This document shows positions 17,986 to 26,367 of a stretch of 50,533 nt of DNA, piece by piece; position 1 is the first letter of the stretch, and the number at the start of each line of letters is the position of its first letter. The stretch is taken from assembly GCA_902500705.1 (NCBI GenBank), contig CABVRR010000014.1, positions 1 through 50,533 on the forward strand. Direction: 5' to 3'. This DNA is from an uncultured Nitrospira sp. Its GTDB lineage: Bacteria > Nitrospirota > Nitrospiria > Nitrospirales > Nitrospiraceae. Under the pieces are notes generated by a model. It was not told where the DNA came from, did not search any database, and saw nothing but the letters and a program-made list of their open reading frames with translations. The translations under genes were made by a program, and so were the position numbers.

Positions 17986-19497
17986 ATGAAACTTCGTTTG
18001 GTGCCACAGCTCACACAAAAACTCATCATGACGCCTCAGCTGCAGCAAGCGATTAAGCTGTTGCAGTTGTCTCGACTTGAATTGCAGCAGAGCCTCACGC
18101 AGCATCTTCTGGAAAATCCGCTGCTGGATGAAATGCAATCTGATGCCGAAGAGGGAGAGACTCTGGTCACTGAGGAGAGGGTTGAGGCACCATCCACTTT
18201 GGAAGAAACGGATCAGCCTGGTCCGGCGGTTGAGACACGTGAAGAGCAAGGGTCACCGGAAGAGTTTTCCGCTTCCGGGTGGGAAGAGTACTTCGGCAGA
18301 GATCGACGGAGTGGGGAGTCTGAATATGCCTCTGCTCAAGATGAGTTTCCTTCCTACGAGCAAACCGTGGCAAAAGCGACTTCTCTCGAAGAACATCTTC
18401 TTTGGCAGTTATCCCTGTCCGGGCTGGGTGATCGAGAGAAAGAGATCGGTCGCTTAATCATCGGCAATCTGGATGATGATGGGTATCTTCGCATTCCACT
18501 GGCGGAAGTCGTGACCGGAACCGTCTTCACCGAGCCAGACGTCGAATCTGTACTAAAAGATATTCAGACATTCGATCCGACTGGAGTCGGTGCAAGGGAT
18601 CTTCCGGAATGTCTTCTCCTGCAACTCGGCCATTTAGGCCGGAATCCATTCGGCTCGCTTGGGTCGCCACCCGGAGCGTTGAAAGGATCGGTTGTCGGAA
18701 GCATCGTATCGCATCATTTGAAGGACCTAGAAAAAAAACAATATGCCAAGATTGCGAAGGCCTTAAACATTACGGTCGAGGAGGTCTTTCAAGCTACAAA
18801 AATTATTGGTGAACTTGAGCCAAAGCCAGGCAGGCCGTTCACGAACACTCAAAACTATGTCATCGTGCCGGATGTGTTTGTGGTGAAAAACGAAGGGGAG
18901 TGGGTTGTACTATTAAATGACGATGGGCTTCCACGCATGAGGATTAGCCCGTACTATAAACAGCTCATCTCTTCGGGGCAGGGTGGAACTCCTGAAACCA
19001 AGGCGTATATGGATGAAAAGTTGCGGGCTGCTCAATGGGTGATTCGAAGTATCGAGCAGCGGAATCGGACGATTGTGAAGGTGGTTTCCAGTATTGTGAA
19101 ATTCCAGGAGCAATTTTTTGATCATGGGGTTCAATATCTGAAACCCCTAGTTCTTAAGCAGGTGGCTGAAGATATTGGAATGCATGAGTCCACCATCAGT
19201 CGAGTGACGGCCAATAAATATATGTACTGCCCACAAGGCATGCTGGAACTGAAGTTTTTCTTCAACGCTGGGCTTCAACGCGCTGATGAGCCGTCAGGCA
19301 TGCATTCCTCCGTGTCCGTCAGAGATATGATCAAGACGATGGTGGCTGAAGAAGATACGAAGCGGCCCTTGAAGGATGAGGAAATTGCGGCTCGGCTTCA
19401 TAGTAAACAGGGGGTGTGTATTGCACGGAGAACCGTGGCCAAATATCGGGCTGAGCTGAATATCCCGTCCGCCAGTCAACGCAAGCGGTTTTTTTAG
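17986..19497 (+). CDS. rpoN: RNA polymerase sigma-54 factor
   Basis: Sigma-54 directs RNA polymerase to -24/-12 promoters that need enhancer-binding ATPases. Region I is clear (LRLVPQLTQKLIMTPQLQQA and a Gln/Leu-rich helix, residues 1-45), followed by an acidic region II, the core-binding domain, a helix-turn-helix (KQVAEDIGMHESTISRVTAN) and the RpoN box ARRTVAKYRA at residues 480-489. Length 503 is normal. It follows lptB by 20 bases, the common lptB-rpoN-hpf arrangement. It could serve nitrogen and pilus genes elsewhere; no clear -24/-12 site was found in this window. Confidence 0.95.
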   Translation: MKLRLVPQLTQKLIMTPQLQQAIKLLQLSRLELQQSLTQHLLENPLLDEMQSDAEEGETLVTEERVEAPSTLEETDQPGPAVETREEQGSPEEFSASGWEEYFGRDRRSGESEYASAQDEFPSYEQTVAKATSLEEHLLWQLSLSGLGDREKEIGRLIIGNLDDDGYLRIPLAEVVTGTVFTEPDVESVLKDIQTFDPTGVGARDLPECLLLQLGHLGRNPFGSLGSPPGALKGSVVGSIVSHHLKDLEKKQYAKIAKALNITVEEVFQATKIIGELEPKPGRPFTNTQNYVIVPDVFVVKNEGEWVVLLNDDGLPRMRISPYYKQLISSGQGGTPETKAYMDEKLRAAQWVIRSIEQRNRTIVKVVSSIVKFQEQFFDHGVQYLKPLVLKQVAEDIGMHESTISRVTANKYMYCPQGMLELKFFFNAGLQRADEPSGMHSSVSVRDMIKTMVAEEDTKRPLKDEEIAARLHSKQGVCIARRTVAKYRAELNIPSASQRKRFF

Positions 19498-19541
19498 GTG
19501 CCGGTACGTTGCGTCCAACCGAGGCCATAATGGAGGTGGGC

Positions 19542-19853
19542 ATGAAGCTGAGAATCACGGGTCGTCACATGGCCGTCACACCAGCCTTGAGAAGCTATGT
19601 CGAGACCAGATTCGGTCGTTTGGATCGATACGGATTAGACGTTGGATCCCTTCAAGTGGTATTGGGAGTCGAAAAGCTTCAACATAAGGCCGAGGTCACT
19701 GGTGCGGTCAGCGGCAAGCGTGTGCAGGCCAAAACATCAACCTCAGAGATGTATGCCACGATTGACGCTCTCGTCGATCGTGTGGATGCGCAGTTTCGAA
19801 AATGGAAAGATCGCTTGGTCAACCATAAGTCGACTAAGCCGAAGGCCTTGTGA
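19542..19853 (+). CDS. hpf: Ribosome hibernation promoting factor, short form
   Basis: HPF binds the 30S decoding region and promotes inactive ribosome dimers in slow growth. The 103-residue product starts MKLRITGRHMAVTPALRSYV, with LDRYGLDVGSLQVVLGVEKL and TSTSEMYATIDALVDRVDAQ, matching the HPF/YfiA N-domain; the C-terminal dimerisation domain of the long form is absent. The ATG at 19542 follows GGAGGTGGG directly and is preferred over ATG 19530 and TTG 19509. It lies 45 bases after rpoN. Confidence 0.92.
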   Translation: MKLRITGRHMAVTPALRSYVETRFGRLDRYGLDVGSLQVVLGVEKLQHKAEVTGAVSGKRVQAKTSTSEMYATIDALVDRVDAQFRKWKDRLVNHKSTKPKAL

Positions 19854-19982
19854 TTTCCTTCTAAGCTCGCCGCCAGAGCCTAAAGACTTACAGCGCGGCG
19901 GCGTTAGGGAATCGTAGTTGAGGCTGACGGCGGATTCACGCGTGGGAACGTCTTGTATGTCTGCTGAGGTGGTGACGATCTC

Positions 19983-20849
19983 ATGGCTCGACTGAACCTC
20001 GTAATCGTCAGTGGGTTATCTGGCTCGGGAAAAACCTACGCCCTCAAAGCGTTTGAAGATGCCGGATACTTCTGTATCGATAATCTCCCTCCCGCGCTTC
20101 TTCCGACGTTTGTGGATCTTTGCAACCAGCAGCAAAGTGAAATTTCCAATGTTGCTCTTGGGATTGATATTAGAGAGCGAGCATTTTTTTCGGATTTTGT
20201 CGGCATTTTGGAGAGAGTCAAAGCGCTTGGTCATGCCGTGCAAGTGCTTTTTCTTGAAGCCCGCGAAGAGGTATTGATCAGGCGCTTTTCAGAGTCCAGA
20301 CGTCCCCATCCACTATTGCCCCATCTCCCCGTTTTGGATGGTATTCGATTCGAAAAAGAGCGCATTGCCGAGCTTCGCCGCCGAGCCGATCGAATCATTG
20401 ACACCTCCGATCTGACGGTTCATGAGCTCGGTGAGCTGCTTGCAAATCAGTTTCAACAGGAATCGTCGGACAAACGACTGACGATCTCGCTCATGACCTT
20501 CGGATATAAATTCGGGGTCCCCTATGATATCGATTTGTTGTTTGATGTGCGTTTTCTCAAAAACCCGTTTTTCGTGCCCGAGCTGAAGTCTCTTTCTGGA
20601 GACGATCCACTGGTCCGAACCTTCGTCCTCACGGACCCTGAGGCCGTTGCACTTATGGCGCATCTCGAAAATCTGCTGAAGTTTCTCTTGCCGCTGTTCC
20701 AACGAGAGCGACGTAGTTATCTGACCATCGGTATCGGTTGTACGGGTGGACGCCATCGTTCAGTTGCGGTAGCCGGCCGTCTCCGTGAGAGTCTTGTCGC
20801 GCTGGGGCACAAAGTCGGGCTCAAGCACCGAGACATCGACAAGATATAA
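19983..20849 (+). CDS. rapZ: RNase adapter protein / nucleotide-binding protein RapZ
   Basis: RapZ (YvcJ/YhbJ) is a P-loop nucleotide-binding protein that in enterobacteria guides RNase E to the GlmZ small RNA. The 288-residue product has Walker A GLSGSGKTYALKAFED (from residue 11), FCIDNLPPALLP, and the C-terminal signature GIGCTGGRHRSVAVAGRL. Outside enterobacteria its role is less certain. It closes the rpoN-hpf-rapZ group; the ptsN or hprK gene often found between hpf and rapZ is absent here, with only a 129-base gap. Confidence 0.93.
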   Translation: MARLNLVIVSGLSGSGKTYALKAFEDAGYFCIDNLPPALLPTFVDLCNQQQSEISNVALGIDIRERAFFSDFVGILERVKALGHAVQVLFLEAREEVLIRRFSESRRPHPLLPHLPVLDGIRFEKERIAELRRRADRIIDTSDLTVHELGELLANQFQQESSDKRLTISLMTFGYKFGVPYDIDLLFDVRFLKNPFFVPELKSLSGDDPLVRTFVLTDPEAVALMAHLENLLKFLLPLFQRERRSYLTIGIGCTGGRHRSVAVAGRLRESLVALGHKVGLKHRDIDKI

Positions 20850-20906
20850 GCAGCTGTAATACCTGCCATTGTTTTTCTTCTCTGCCCCCCGCGTTCTGAC
20901 GTTTCC

Positions 20907-20934
20907 TTGACAGGTAGAGTCTATTGACTATACT
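20907..20934 (+). promoter_or_regulatory. Sigma-70-type promoter of the HTH-pilMNOPQ operon
   Basis: TTGACA at 20907-20912 and TATACT at 20929-20934 are separated by 16 bases. Predicted transcription start is around 20941, about 40 bases before the HTH gene. Both hexamers are close to consensus (6/6 and 5/6), the best match seen in the window. No -24/-12 element was found here. Confidence 0.72.
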
Positions 20935-20982
20935 TATCCATGTGAATGCTAAAAGGTATCGAATCTAGTATTAATCACCAAA

Positions 20983-21195
20983 GTGAAAAACACTAAAACT
21001 ATATCGAGTTCGTCGGGATTCAAGGTATGTCAGGTGTGTGACTTGTTTGATATTTCCAAGGCGACGCTCTTTCGCTGGGAACGGGACGGTGTGATTGCCC
21101 AACCGGATCGAGATTGGAGAAATTGGCGCCTGTATACAAAGAAGAATGTGGATGAAATTGAGAAAGTTATTCGTGCCCGGAAGGCTGTCGTGTAA
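20983..21195 (+). CDS. Small MerR-like helix-turn-helix protein
   Basis: A 70-residue protein consisting almost only of a winged-helix DNA-binding domain: KVCQVCDLFDISKATLFRWE, a recognition-type turn, then NWRLYTKKNVDEIEKVIRAR. This matches the MerR/HTH_17 family layout without an effector or dimerisation helix. Start is a GTG at 20983 with no clear Shine-Dalgarno sequence. It is the first gene after a strong promoter and lies 15 bases before pilM, so it may regulate the pilus operon or itself; that is inference. Two cysteines (CQVC) occur near the first helix. Confidence 0.75.
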   Translation: MKNTKTISSSSGFKVCQVCDLFDISKATLFRWERDGVIAQPDRDWRNWRLYTKKNVDEIEKVIRARKAVV

Positions 21196-21210
21196 GGTGA
21201 CAGGTAACGC

Positions 21211-22317
21211 ATGTTGACCTCACTAAAAAAGCTTGTAGAAACCGATGTCGTCTCCATGTTGACTCCCCGTCGGCAGTTGGTGGGGCTCGATATCGGATCC
21301 AGTGCGATCAAAGTCGCTCAGCTCAAGGAAAGTAAAGGGCGACACTTCCTCCAAAAGTTCGGCGTGAAACCGCTTGAGCCTGAAGTGATCGTTGACGGAA
21401 CGGTCATGGATGAAGGCCGTGTGGTCTCGGCCATTCAAGAATTATTTGAAGAATCTAACGTCAAACATAAGCATGTTGCGATCTCGATCTCAGGACATGC
21501 CGTTATCGTAAAGAAGATCAGTTTACCGCCTATGCCGGATGAAGAATTAGAGGGCCAGGTAAAGTTGGCGGCGGAACAATATATTCCGTTTGATATCAAT
21601 GAGGTCAATATCGACTTTCATGTCTTACCCTTAGACACGACGGAAGACCAACAGGGAGATATGTCGGTGATTCTTGTCGCAGCGAAGAAAGACAAGATCA
21701 ATGAACTGACCGAACTGGTCAAGGCTGCCGGGCTCATTCCCGTGGTTATGGATGTTGATGCGTTTGCAGTCGAAAATATGTATGCAATTAATTATCCGCT
21801 GGCACAAGACGAGACGACGGCGCTCGTGAATCTCGGTGCGAGTGTGATGAATGTCAACATCATTCGTGCCGGATCTTCGCTCTTTACACGGGATATCCCA
21901 TTGGGAGGAAATCGGTATACCGAAGCGATTCAACGCGAGATCGGACTGTCGTTTGAAGAAGCTGAAGAAAGTAAGAAAAAAGACCGTGTAGGTGATTCCA
22001 GTGGGGCGTCGCTCGCGAGTGTCGTGGACAGCGTGAATGCGGAAGTCGCATCTGAGATCGCTCGGACCGTGGACTATTTCAAGACCTCAGCCGTGAACTC
22101 CGAGCTCACACGCGTTCTCGTGTGCGGCGGCGTGGCTCGGGCAAAAGGGCTGATTCAGCAACTCGGCGATCGAATGCAAGTGCCTGTGGAAATGGCTGAT
22201 CCGTTCGCCGAGATCGACGTGACAGGGTGTGACATCGACCCTGACCTCCTGGCAGATTTGGCTCCATCGGCAGCGGTCGGTGTCGGACTGGCGTTACGAG
22301 CGGTGGGGGACAGATGA
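21211..22317 (+). CDS. pilM: Type IV pilus assembly protein PilM
   Basis: PilM is a cytoplasmic actin-like ATP-binding protein that links the assembly motor to PilN. The product is 368 residues, with VGLDIGSSAIKVAQLKES at residues 24-41 (phosphate 1 motif), LPPMPDEELEGQVKLAAEQY, YIPFDINEVNIDF and VLVCGGVARAKGL near the C-terminus. It starts pilMNOPQ and overlaps pilN by four bases. An N-terminal stretch of about 20 residues precedes the core. Confidence 0.94.
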   Translation: MLTSLKKLVETDVVSMLTPRRQLVGLDIGSSAIKVAQLKESKGRHFLQKFGVKPLEPEVIVDGTVMDEGRVVSAIQELFEESNVKHKHVAISISGHAVIVKKISLPPMPDEELEGQVKLAAEQYIPFDINEVNIDFHVLPLDTTEDQQGDMSVILVAAKKDKINELTELVKAAGLIPVVMDVDAFAVENMYAINYPLAQDETTALVNLGASVMNVNIIRAGSSLFTRDIPLGGNRYTEAIQREIGLSFEEAEESKKKDRVGDSSGASLASVVDSVNAEVASEIARTVDYFKTSAVNSELTRVLVCGGVARAKGLIQQLGDRMQVPVEMADPFAEIDVTGCDIDPDLLADLAPSAAVGVGLALRAVGDR

Positions 22318-22868
22318 TTCGGATTAATCTCCTTCCGGGTGGACCTAAAGGAAGATCTGCGAAACCTCAGTATGACGTGCGCGCACAGGCGTTGCTTGGT
22401 GCCGGAGTGATCCTGGTAACGTTGGCAGGCTGTTGGTGGTATTCGGCCTCGTTGGACAGTGAGCTTGAAGCCCGGCAAGAAGAAAAACAAGATAAAGAAA
22501 AACAAGTAGCGCAGCTTAAGGAACAGGTCAAGCAAGTACAAGACTTTGAACAAAAGAAAAAGCTTCTTGAGGACAAGAATCGGATTATCGATCAACTGGA
22601 GCAATCCAGAATGGGGCCAGTGAAGGTTCTCGACCATGTCAGTCAGAGCTTGGAGCCGCTCAAAGTATGGCTCACACGACTGGGTGTGGCATCTGATTCG
22701 GTAGAGTTGGAAGGGAAGGCATTAACGAACGACGACGTGGTGGAATTCGTGAATAATTTACGGCGTACGGATTACTTCACCGGCATCAATTTGCAGGAGA
22801 GTAAAGCGGCGGTCGAAAACAAGATCAATGTGTATCAATTTCGCTTAGCGTTTCGTTTGAAGGGATAG
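22314..22868 (+). CDS. pilN: Type IV pilus inner-membrane protein PilN
   Basis: PilN joins PilM to PilO in the inner-membrane alignment complex. The 184-residue product starts MIRINLLPGG, the short PilN motif that contacts PilM, then has one transmembrane segment (about residues 22-44), a charged coiled coil (residues 50-105, many EEKQ repeats) and a periplasmic ferredoxin-like part (VWLTRLGVASDSVELEGKAL). It overlaps pilM by four bases and is two bases from pilO. Confidence 0.92.
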   Translation: MIRINLLPGGPKGRSAKPQYDVRAQALLGAGVILVTLAGCWWYSASLDSELEARQEEKQDKEKQVAQLKEQVKQVQDFEQKKKLLEDKNRIIDQLEQSRMGPVKVLDHVSQSLEPLKVWLTRLGVASDSVELEGKALTNDDVVEFVNNLRRTDYFTGINLQESKAAVENKINVYQFRLAFRLKG

Positions 22869-22870
22869 TC

Positions 22871-23515
22871 ATGGAGTTGCCGAAGGTCAACCTTGATGTG
22901 CTGCGCAATGTACCGGCTTCGCAAAAGGTCGCGCTCTTGGTGTTACTCGTCGGCGGCATACTTGCCGGGTTCTATTTCTACATTGCGGAACCGAAATCGG
23001 AGACGATCACGACGCTCGAGGCTGAAAACAGCAAGTTGGAAGGTGAGATTCAGACGCTCACGATCAAAGTCAAGCATCTCGATGAGCTCGTTGCTGCGAA
23101 TAAACAGCTTGAAATTGAGTTGGCCAAGAAGAAAGAGCGGCTTCCTCCGGAAGAAGAAGCGATCATGCTGCTCAAACAGGTGTCTGATCTAGGGGTGAGA
23201 TTGGGGCTCGACATCAAGCTGTGGAAGCCAGGTGCGCAGACTGAAGATGCATCGAAGCTTTTTGTCAAAATGCCGGTCAGCGTGGAAGTCGCCGGCGTGT
23301 ATCACACATCCGCCCTGTTTTTTGATCGGATCAATCAACTTCCTCGAATCATTACGGTGTCGGGTCTGAAGATGGGATCTCCAAAAATTGAACAAGGGCG
23401 GATTGTGTCGCAGACAACCTTTGACCTGATCGCATACGCGGCGTCTCAAGAAAAACCCGTTCCCGGAGCATCGTCTTCGACCAATGCTCCCACCGTGGCG
23501 CAAGTTGGCAAATAG
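22871..23515 (+). CDS. pilO: Type IV pilus inner-membrane protein PilO
   Basis: PilO pairs with PilN in the periplasm. The 214-residue product has one transmembrane helix (about residues 17-37), a coiled coil (EAENSKLEGEIQTLTIKVKH and onward to about residue 100), then a PilO domain with LPPEEEAIMLLKQVSDLGVR and VEVAGVYHTSALFFDRINQL. Length and order (pilN-pilO-pilP) match the family. Confidence 0.92.
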   Translation: MELPKVNLDVLRNVPASQKVALLVLLVGGILAGFYFYIAEPKSETITTLEAENSKLEGEIQTLTIKVKHLDELVAANKQLEIELAKKKERLPPEEEAIMLLKQVSDLGVRLGLDIKLWKPGAQTEDASKLFVKMPVSVEVAGVYHTSALFFDRINQLPRIITVSGLKMGSPKIEQGRIVSQTTFDLIAYAASQEKPVPGASSSTNAPTVAQVGK

Positions 23516-23530
23516 CGAAGTCGTGAAACC

Positions 23531-24154
23531 ATGCATATCTTGGACATGAGAATGATGTCTCGATCCTATTCGTTGATCGTTCACGCTGGCGTCATGTGTG
23601 TGTGCGTAGTTCTTTCAGGGAATGGAGAGGCATGGGCCGAATCTTCTCCTGTTCCTGGTCTGATCGCACCGATGAGGCATGATGCGCTCAAGCTCTCTTC
23701 TGTGCCGGAAATTCCGAGGACGGCTCCACAGGTTCTAGAATCGCCTTCATCGGGTTCAAATGCTCCGATCCCCTCACAGCTTTCTGTGCCGGAAGGTGTG
23801 ATTGGGAACGGGTATGACCCTTCCGGTCGGCGTGACCCGTTTGCGCCTATTGTGCAAGAGCTTCAGCCGGGGAAGCTGGACACCACCCTCCCTCCATTAC
23901 AACGTGTGACCCTAACGGAGCTCAACTTGATTGCCGTTGTATGGGGCGCGTACGGCTATACGGCCATGGTGCAGACTCCGGAAGGACATGGGTACTCCGT
24001 TCGACGGGGAACGAGGATCGGTCAAAACAATGGAGTGGTCAGCGCCATTACCGAGCGCGGTATCATTGTCCAAGAACGATTCACTGATGTGTATGGCAAA
24101 AAGCAGGAGCGAGAACATGTCAAGCTCCTCCATCCCAAAGAGGGCTCAGAATGA
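23531..24154 (+). CDS. pilP: Type IV pilus assembly protein PilP
   Basis: PilP connects PilNO to the secretin PilQ. The 207-residue product has an N-terminal export signal (about residues 14-37, then AWAESSPVP), a disordered linker and the PilP core RRDPFAPIVQEL, LTELNLIAVVWGAYGYTAMV, then GYSVRRGTRIGQNNGVVSAI. A clear lipobox is not seen; PilP is usually a lipoprotein, so the start or anchoring could differ. Several ATGs (23531, 23546, 23549, 23564 region) compete. It overlaps pilQ by four bases. Confidence 0.86.
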   Translation: MHILDMRMMSRSYSLIVHAGVMCVCVVLSGNGEAWAESSPVPGLIAPMRHDALKLSSVPEIPRTAPQVLESPSSGSNAPIPSQLSVPEGVIGNGYDPSGRRDPFAPIVQELQPGKLDTTLPPLQRVTLTELNLIAVVWGAYGYTAMVQTPEGHGYSVRRGTRIGQNNGVVSAITERGIIVQERFTDVYGKKQEREHVKLLHPKEGSE

Positions 24155-26130
24155 AACCATTATTGTTGCGCGTCGATCTGTATCCGACTGTCGGATGTTT
24201 CATCAGGGCCTTGGGAGCATCATGTGTCGTGCTGACCGCCCTTGTTCAGATGCCTGCGTTCGCCGAAGAGCTCGGCGTGACAACGCGGAGTGGTGTCGCG
24301 CGGGCCGACATGACCGAAACACGATTGTTGGCACAAACCGTCACTGCGATCGACGTCCGTCCTGAAGCGGATCTGGTGACTGTCGTGGTTGCCGGGGACG
24401 GCCAACTATTTCCCGAGGCCAATTTCCTGGATGAATCTCGATTAATTGTCGATATTCCAGCCGTCTCCTCAGCCCTGAGGCGATCCGTTCTCCGGGCCGA
24501 TCACTATCTGCTCAAAAAAATCAGAATAGGGCACCATGCGGATAAGGTCAGACTGGTGTTCGATGTGCCTGAACGTCCGGTTTTTTCTCTTTCCCGTGAA
24601 GACAACAAGATCTTGATCACGCTGAGGCCAACCGAGCGGAAAATACCCTCTGTTCTCGCAGCCCAGGTTGATAGGGAAGAGCTGAGCCCACTCCGTTCTC
24701 AGCCCCGCAAGGCGCTGTTTGAACCGAGGGATCGCGGAGTCAAGAAAGCGACGCGAATCATCGGTCCTGCCCAGTCTCAGTTTAAAGTGCAACGCGTGCA
24801 GATGGCCGGAGAAAGCCCTGCGGTTGAAAAGGATGATCGTTCCGATGATATCGTGGCAGGCCAAACGCGATTTGTCGGTCGGCGAATCTCGCTCGACTTT
24901 CAACAGGCCGACATCACCAATATTCTTCGATTGATCGCCGAGGTCAGCGGGTTCAACATCGTCGTTGGCGAAGGGGTCAAGTCCAAGGTCACGATGAAGC
25001 TCGTCAGTGTGCCGTGGGATCAGGCCATGGATATGCTCTTGAAGATGAACGGCCTCGGCATGATTCGTCAAGGGAGCATTGTGTGGGTCGATTCACTAGC
25101 GAATATTTCCAAGCAGCAGGAGGAAGAGGCTCGAGCCAAAGAGTCCAAAACGAAGGCTGAAGAACTCGTCGATCGTGTGTTTTATATTCGTAATCTGCAG
25201 TCTCAAGAGGTGATGCAGTCGTTGCGGAAGTACTTAAGCCCTCGAGGAATCATCGAGTTCAATCTCGGCAGCAATGCGCTCATCGTCAGGGAGACGGAGT
25301 CGAAGCTCGCCATCATTAAACAGCTCGTCGAGGGACTCGATTTAGAGGTGCCTCAAGTGCAGATTGAGGCACGGATCGTCCAAGCCGACACTGTGTACGC
25401 ACGAGGGTTAGGTATTCAGTGGGGATTTCAAGCGGGCAATCGTACACCCACGGACTTCTTTGCGCTTTCGAATATTACCGGTCCATTTGGGCAGATAGCA
25501 GGGACAGGGGGCAGTACGGTTGACCGAACGTTCCTGGTGAATTTACCGGCCCAGGTCGGTGGATTGCCTGCGGTACCCTCGATCGGCTGGACCTTCGGCA
25601 AACTTGGCGGTGATTTTGCGTTGGACATGCGGCTCTCGGCCGGAGAGTTGCTCGGGTTGACCAAAGTGATTGCGGCGCCGAAGATCACCACGTTGGACAA
25701 GCGGGAAGCAAAGATTTCCCAAGGTGAATCGATCCCGTTCCAGACGACATCTTTGCAGGGGACGCAGACGACGTTTGTCGACGCCAATTTGGAGTTGAAC
25801 GTGACGCCTCAAATTACCTCGCGTGATCCGAGAGAGGACGGCAAGAGGATTTTGATGCGCGTGCGGGCGACTCGGAACGCGGTCGGGGCACGAAGCAATC
25901 CGGCCGGTCCGAGTATCGACCGACGGGAGGCCACCACACAGGTGATTGTCAGAGACGGCGAAACCATGGTGATCGGTGGAGTCTTTGTCGATACCCAAAA
26001 CAACAACGTTCAAGGCGTGCCCTATCTCTCGCGTATGCCGGTTCTGGGGTGGCTGTTTAAGAACAAGTCCGAAGGAGTCTCCAAGCAAGAATTGCTCATT
26101 TTTCTCACGCCGAGTATTATTAAAACGTAG
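24151..26130 (+). CDS. pilQ: Type IV pilus secretin PilQ
   Basis: PilQ forms the outer-membrane channel for the pilus. The product is 659 residues: signal peptide to about residue 38, AMIN-type domain (VTAIDVRPEADLVTVVV..., about 65-160), an STN/N0 domain with DFQQADITNILRLIAEVSGF (about 250-300), an N1-type domain around YIRNLQSQEVMQSLRKYLSP, and the secretin core with VIAAPKITTLDKREAKISQG, VIVRDGETMVIGGVFVD and GVPYLSRMPVLGWLFKNK. Only one AMIN domain is evident. Last gene of the operon, followed by a strong terminator. Confidence 0.95.
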   Translation: MKPLLLRVDLYPTVGCFIRALGASCVVLTALVQMPAFAEELGVTTRSGVARADMTETRLLAQTVTAIDVRPEADLVTVVVAGDGQLFPEANFLDESRLIVDIPAVSSALRRSVLRADHYLLKKIRIGHHADKVRLVFDVPERPVFSLSREDNKILITLRPTERKIPSVLAAQVDREELSPLRSQPRKALFEPRDRGVKKATRIIGPAQSQFKVQRVQMAGESPAVEKDDRSDDIVAGQTRFVGRRISLDFQQADITNILRLIAEVSGFNIVVGEGVKSKVTMKLVSVPWDQAMDMLLKMNGLGMIRQGSIVWVDSLANISKQQEEEARAKESKTKAEELVDRVFYIRNLQSQEVMQSLRKYLSPRGIIEFNLGSNALIVRETESKLAIIKQLVEGLDLEVPQVQIEARIVQADTVYARGLGIQWGFQAGNRTPTDFFALSNITGPFGQIAGTGGSTVDRTFLVNLPAQVGGLPAVPSIGWTFGKLGGDFALDMRLSAGELLGLTKVIAAPKITTLDKREAKISQGESIPFQTTSLQGTQTTFVDANLELNVTPQITSRDPREDGKRILMRVRATRNAVGARSNPAGPSIDRREATTQVIVRDGETMVIGGVFVDTQNNNVQGVPYLSRMPVLGWLFKNKSEGVSKQELLIFLTPSIIKT

Positions 26131-26156
26131 AGCCGGCCTGAGGCGTTACGGTAGAG

Positions 26157-26198
26157 AAAGCGTGGCGATACATCTTGTATCGCCACGCTTTTGTTTTT
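26157..26198 (+). terminator. Intrinsic terminator after pilQ
   Basis: A perfect 16-base-pair stem (26157-26172 with 26176-26191, loop TCT) runs into TTTTGTTTTT. It lies 26 bases after the pilQ stop and marks the end of the pilMNOPQ operon. Confidence 0.93.
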
Positions 26199-26275
26199 GT
26201 CTCGCGGCGATCGTTTACGCAATATTCAGGATGTCTTCTAAGAGGATACGTATCTTTTTAGTCTTGCCGGGGCTG

Positions 26276-26284
26276 TGCTACGAT
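26276..26284 (+). promoter_or_regulatory. Putative extended -10 element for aroB
   Basis: TGC-TACGAT at 26276-26284 repeats the extended -10 seen before lptC and is likewise followed by GCCAC. No good -35 hexamer is seen 17 bases upstream, as allowed for extended -10 promoters. The predicted start would leave about 75 bases of leader before aroB. Pattern-based only. Confidence 0.35.
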
Positions 26285-26367
26285 GCCACATTCTGTAAAC
26301 ATCCCAGTACGGTTGTGGTAGAAGACTGCATGATGTGCCGCTCCACTCGGTATTCTTGGATAACACA

